From: Hyphomicrobiales bacterium
GTDB taxonomy: Bacteria; Pseudomonadota; Alphaproteobacteria; Rhizobiales; Xanthobacteraceae
NCBI GenBank assembly: GCA_016201085.1
Contig: JACQDO010000104.1
Coordinates: 1 to 17,608, forward strand
Direction of reading: 5' to 3'
DNA: 17,608 nucleotides
The translations under genes were made by a program, and so were the position numbers. The stretch's first letter is position 1, and every line of letters begins with the position of its first letter. This document shows positions 14,162 through 17,608 of the stretch, one piece after another. The notes below the pieces were generated by a model. The model saw nothing but the letters and a program-made list of their open reading frames with translations. It was not told the origin of the DNA and did no database searches.

Positions 14162-15850
14162 AACCGTCGTCACACGGAGAACTTCCGCGGCCGACGTCAC
14201 TCCCATGCGGCATTTGACAATCGCATCGTCGATCATCGACGTCATTCCGGCCTTGGTGGCCGCGCGTTGAATGACTTCCGAGTCGGTGCGCTCCGTGATC
14301 AGATCGCGCACGCTGCCGGTCATTTCGATGATTTCAAAGATACCGCTGCGACCGCGATAGCCGGTGCCGCCGCAGCGATCGCAGCCGTGCGGCTCGTAGA
14401 CCGTGTCGCCGGCGCGGAAGCCGAGCACGGAGAAACGCGGATCGTCGGCGATGTCGTCGGCCTTCAATTTCTTACGCACCTTGCAGCGGTCGCACAGCAT
14501 GCGGACGAGCCGCTGCGCGATGGTCGCGCGCAGGGTCGATTTAAGCAGGAAGCCCTCGACCCCGAGATCCAACAGGCGCGGCAGCGCCGCCGCCGCCGTT
14601 TCGGTGTGCAATGTCGTCAGCACCAGGTGGCCGGTGAGCGCGGCATGCACCGCGATATTGGCGGTCTCGGCGTCGCGAATTTCGCCGACCATGATCACGT
14701 CGGGGTCTTGGCGCACGAAAGAGCGCAGCGCCGAGGCGAAGGTCAAGCCGATGGACGGCTTCACCTGCGATTGATTGACCCCATGCAGCTCGTACTCGAC
14801 GGGATCTTCGATGGTCAGGATCTTGCGATGCGGCTGATTGAGGATCGACAGCATCGTCGCCAGCGTCGTCGTTTTACCGCTTCCGGTCGGGCCGGTGATG
14901 ATGATCATGCCGTGCGGCAGCGACAGCAGATGCTGCATTCTCGGTTCGTCTTTATCCGACAGTCCGAGCTTGGCGAACTCGAGCAAGCCACGATCGCGCG
15001 GCAAAAGCCTGACGACGGCCGACTCGCCATGCTGGGTCGGCATGGTGGCGACGCGGATATCGATTTCCGACCCCGCCACGCGCAGGCGTGCGGCGCCGTC
15101 CTGCGGCAGACGGCGTTCGGAAATATTCAGCCCGGATAAAATCTTGATGCGCGAGATCAGCGCATGCGGCAGTGCGCCCGCCGGAGGTGCGACCGCGCGC
15201 AGCAAGCCATCGACCCGCATGCGAACGACGAGACCGTTGCGGAACGGCTCGATGTGGATGTCGCTCGCCCGCAACTCCATCGCTTTTTCGAGCAGATCGT
15301 TGACGGCGCGCACGATGGGCGCGCCGCTGGCGAGATCGCGCAGATTCTCGATGTCATTCTCGGCATGCGCGGTAGTGGCTGCGGCGGCTTCCGGCTGGGC
15401 AAGATCGTCGTCGCCGATGCGCGCCGTCAGCACGGTGGCGACATCCTCGAACGAGGCGACCGTAACGGTCACCGGCGCGCCCAGCACGATTTCCGCCGCG
15501 CGCACGGGCGCCCCGTCGTTGGGGTCCGTCACCGCTATGACATACCGTCCGTCCGCCGTCTCAAAGGGAAAGACCGACATTTCCCGCAAAAAGCGCGGTG
15601 AAAAACGTCCGACGATCGCCGCGGCTTCCATGAGCTGCGCCAGGTTCATGCGGGCGATACCATGAAAGCGCGCCACCTCATCGGCGAAGTCGTTCGCCGA
15701 CAAATCGGTCAACTCCCATAATCTTCGCAGCGTTTGACCCGAGCCGGGAACATTGCGGGCATCGAGTTTTGCAATCACGTCGCCGGCAATGAGATTCCGG
15801 CCGACCAAATACTTGGCGAAACCTTCCGCGTTATTTGAGGAACCATCCAT
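14153..15850 (-). CDS. gspE: T2SS assembly ATPase GspE
   Basis: 565 residues. The N-terminal domain (about 1-150) includes an N1E-like region that binds GspL. The C-terminal ATPase core has SDIHIEPF (196-203), Walker A GPTGSGKT (320-327), the Asp box TIEDPVEY (346-353), Walker B VGEIRDAETA (388-397), the His box (about 408-416, LTTLHTE) and the tetracysteine zinc motif (CDRC at 453-456 and CDRC at 490-493). It hydrolyses ATP in the cytoplasm to drive pseudopilin assembly. As first gene of the minus-strand operon it starts at the ATG at 15850. No clear Shine-Dalgarno sequence is near; GAGG lies 14 bases upstream. Confidence 0.98.
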   Translation of the reverse strand: MDGSSNNAEGFAKYLVGRNLIAGDVIAKLDARNVPGSGQTLRRLWELTDLSANDFADEVARFHGIARMNLAQLMEAAAIVGRFSPRFLREMSVFPFETADGRYVIAVTDPNDGAPVRAAEIVLGAPVTVTVASFEDVATVLTARIGDDDLAQPEAAAATTAHAENDIENLRDLASGAPIVRAVNDLLEKAMELRASDIHIEPFRNGLVVRMRVDGLLRAVAPPAGALPHALISRIKILSGLNISERRLPQDGAARLRVAGSEIDIRVATMPTQHGESAVVRLLPRDRGLLEFAKLGLSDKDEPRMQHLLSLPHGMIIITGPTGSGKTTTLATMLSILNQPHRKILTIEDPVEYELHGVNQSQVKPSIGLTFASALRSFVRQDPDVIMVGEIRDAETANIAVHAALTGHLVLTTLHTETAAAALPRLLDLGVEGFLLKSTLRATIAQRLVRMLCDRCKVRKKLKADDIADDPRFSVLGFRAGDTVYEPHGCDRCGGTGYRGRSGIFEIIEMTGSVRDLITERTDSEVIQRAATKAGMTSMIDDAIVKCRMGVTSAAEVLRVTTVGV

Positions 15851-15891
15851 GCGAATGGGCGCGCCCTCGCGTTAACTATCCCAGATTATCC

Positions 15892-15921
15892 TTGACAGAG
15901 AACAAGATAATTATCGACTAT
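15892..15921 (+). promoter_or_regulatory. Candidate gspD promoter
   Basis: TTGACA (15892-15897) is a perfect sigma-70 -35 box. Eighteen bases later GACTAT (15916-15921) is a modest -10 match (three of six). Transcription would begin near 15928 and run toward gspD. The -35 box is strong, the -10 box is not. Confidence 0.4.
15906..15915. other. Perfect 10-base palindrome at the shared gspE/gspD promoter region
   Basis: GATAATTATC reads the same on both strands. It includes the minus-strand -10 box and sits between the two -35 boxes, so it could be a binding site for a dimeric regulator or simply reflect A/T-rich promoter DNA. Confidence 0.35.
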
Positions 15922-15937
15922 GCGGGAAAATTGTCAA
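15910..15937 (-). promoter_or_regulatory. Candidate promoter of the gspE-N operon
   Basis: On the minus strand, TTGACA (15937-15932) is followed after 16 bases by GATAAT (15915-15910), matching six of six and five of six sigma-70 consensus positions. Transcription would start near 15903, about 50 bases before the gspE ATG. The -10 region interleaves with the opposite-strand gspD promoter, so polymerases could compete. Confidence 0.65.
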
Positions 15938-16027
15938 ACAATGTAAGCTTGTAAGCCGTTAGCGCCGGTCTTGGCTAACGCAGGGTGCGTAACTGGGGCA
16001 ACTTCTTTGCCGATCATCGGTGGTTTT

Positions 16028-17608
16028 GTGCGTTTGTGTCGGTCGGTTCGCATGGGACCGCTGGGTATCCTTGTCATGGTCGCCGGCACGACGCTGGCCG
16101 GATGCAATTATTTAATCCCGGACAACGCGCAAAACCGCTCGCCGAATATAATCGACCAAACGCAATCGATCGATCTGCTGCCGCGCTTTCCGCAGCCAAG
16201 CGAGCCGGTGACGGCCAACCGTGCAAAAGATCCTCGCAGCGCCGTCTACAATGGCGCGGCCGAGCAGGCGGAGAACACGCCCGCGGTGACGCTGCAAGGC
16301 GCCGAACCGTCGGCCAGCGGCGATGGGTTCGACCTCAATTTCGAAAACGCGCCGGTGACCACCGTCGCCAAGGTTATTCTCGGAGACATACTCGGCACCG
16401 GATACATCATCGATCCGCGCGTACAAGGTACCGTCACGCTGACCTCGGGACGCCCCGTTCCCAAGAGTGAGGTCCTCTACGTCCTCGAAAGCGCGCTGCG
16501 AGTCAGCAATGTCGCGCTCATCCGCGACGCCAATGGATATCGGCTGGTTCCTGGCAATGAGGCGGTCGCCAGCGGACGTCTCGATGTCGCCACGGCAAAC
16601 GGTCGTCCGCAAGCGGGCTACGGGGTCAGTGTCGTGCCTGTGCGATTTGTGGCGGCCCCCACCCTTATCAAGTTGCTGGATAATTTTGCGGTCAAACAAG
16701 GCACGCTACGGGTCGATACGGCCCGCAACATGATCATCGTCCAAGGCACCGGGCCGGAACGCCGATCGGCCATCGAAACCGTGCTCAATTTCGATACCGA
16801 TTGGATGCGCGGCCAAACGGTTGGCGTTTTTCCCGTACGTCACAGCACTCCGGAAGCGCTCATTACGGAAGTTGAGAAAATCATGGATTCCGGCGAAGGC
16901 GGCCTCAGCCAGAATCTTGTCAAGATGCAGCCGATCGCTCGGCAGAACGCCATCCTGGTTGTCACCAGTAAACCGTCATTGCTCAAGACCGCGCAGAACT
17001 GGATTCGCCGCCTCGACAATTCGGAAATTTCCAGTACCGGCGTGAAAGTTTACCGCATCAGATACGGTGACGCGCGTTATATAGCCAAAATATTGAACGA
17101 CATGTTTGGAGCGGGCGGCGCTTCGGGCGGCAGCATCGATTCGGCATCGAGTCAGATTGCGCCGGAAGCGGGCTTGACGACGACCTCAAGCGGCGCCGGC
17201 GGTTCAACCGCGATTACTCCCGCCGAACGACTGACCGGCGGTCCGGCACTGAGCCGGCAAGCTAACGCGGATAATCAAACGCCCAGCGGCGGCTCGCGCG
17301 CGCTGAGCGGTGCGCGCGGCGCTGCGGGGGCGGCGTCATTGTTGCCGAATATCCGCATCACCGCCGACGTGACCAATAATTCGCTGTTGATATACGCCAA
17401 CGAAGAAAACTACCGTATTATCGAAGGAGCGCTGCGCCAGATCGACCGGCCGCAGCTGCAGGTCGCCTTCGATGCGACCATCGCCGAGGTTTCGCTGAAC
17501 GACAGCCTGACCTATGGCGTTCAGTTTTTCCTGAAAAGCAGCAATGTCGGCGCCCCGCCCGATACCGGCTCGGCCATCAATACCATCGGCACCAGCGCGA
17601 TTCTGGGC
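16028..17608 (+). CDS. gspD: T2SS outer-membrane secretin GspD, lipoprotein (3' end outside window)
   Basis: Open without a stop to the window end (527 codons). The GTG at 16028 is preferred over the ATG at 16052 because it adds the basic residues MRLCRSVRM before the hydrophobic core. A lipobox LAGC with Cys26 (16103-16105) suggests a lipid-anchored secretin that may reach the outer membrane without a separate pilotin. Domains: N0 (about 98-179, FDLNFENAPVTTVAKVILGD), N1 (about 200-264, VVPVRFVAAPTLIKLLD), N2 (about 265-335) and N3 (about 338-475), then the start of the secretin core (QLQVAFDATIAEVSLNDSLT). N3 is split by a Gly/Ser/Ala-rich insert of roughly 80 residues (about 360-440), as often seen in secretins. 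GspD forms the gated outer-membrane channel. It is transcribed away from gspE, separated from its partner genes. Confidence 0.95.
   Translation, partial: MRLCRSVRMGPLGILVMVAGTTLAGCNYLIPDNAQNRSPNIIDQTQSIDLLPRFPQPSEPVTANRAKDPRSAVYNGAAEQAENTPAVTLQGAEPSASGDGFDLNFENAPVTTVAKVILGDILGTGYIIDPRVQGTVTLTSGRPVPKSEVLYVLESALRVSNVALIRDANGYRLVPGNEAVASGRLDVATANGRPQAGYGVSVVPVRFVAAPTLIKLLDNFAVKQGTLRVDTARNMIIVQGTGPERRSAIETVLNFDTDWMRGQTVGVFPVRHSTPEALITEVEKIMDSGEGGLSQNLVKMQPIARQNAILVVTSKPSLLKTAQNWIRRLDNSEISSTGVKVYRIRYGDARYIAKILNDMFGAGGASGGSIDSASSQIAPEAGLTTTSSGAGGSTAITPAERLTGGPALSRQANADNQTPSGGSRALSGARGAAGAASLLPNIRITADVTNNSLLIYANEENYRIIEGALRQIDRPQLQVAFDATIAEVSLNDSLTYGVQFFLKSSNVGAPPDTGSAINTIGTSAILG

Overview
The window looks like GC-rich chromosomal DNA from an alphaproteobacterium, most likely a member of Rhizobiales (Hyphomicrobiales) near Bradyrhizobium. 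That placement rests on the type II secretion system (T2SS) gene order, on its GspC/GspN-like last gene and on recall of related proteins; no taxonomic marker is present. Almost everything lies on the minus strand. The exceptions are a partial polysaccharide gene at the left edge and gspD at the right edge.

Layout from right to left. gspD (plus strand, runs off the window) is a lipoprotein secretin divergent from a compact minus-strand operon gspE-F-G-H-I-J-K-L-M-N (15850 to 7637). Its genes overlap by a few bases or are separated by under 45 bases, so they are probably co-transcribed and translationally coupled. The 177-base gspE/gspD gap holds interleaved candidate promoters. Left of gspN come three genes or gene parts for exported proteins with the same right-handed beta-helix domain. 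They are a 330-residue protein (7510-6518), a 257-residue protein (5430-4657), and the C-terminal part of a large subtilisin-like (S8) protease (4406-1654). Between the first two is a decayed second copy of the gspM 3' half and of gspN (6331-5578). This suggests that a unit of gspM, gspN and a beta-helix gene was once duplicated. Two clear hairpins close the two stand-alone beta-helix genes.

The S8 protease gene appears broken. The frame is lost right after the catalytic serine motif, and about 40 residues normally found there seem to be missing. Downstream of the break, in another frame, are the end of the protease domain, two BACON/Ig-like repeats and the beta-helix domain. Left of it is a surface-polysaccharide edge: an alpha-1,2-fucosyltransferase-like (GT11) gene that lacks its N-terminal glycine-rich motif, and the 3' end of a polysaccharide pyruvyltransferase-like gene.

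Working model (inference): the gsp genes build an envelope-spanning T2SS, and the adjacent beta-helix proteins and the protease, which have Sec-type signal peptides, are its candidate substrates. The left third is an accessory zone with duplication, deletion and gene decay.
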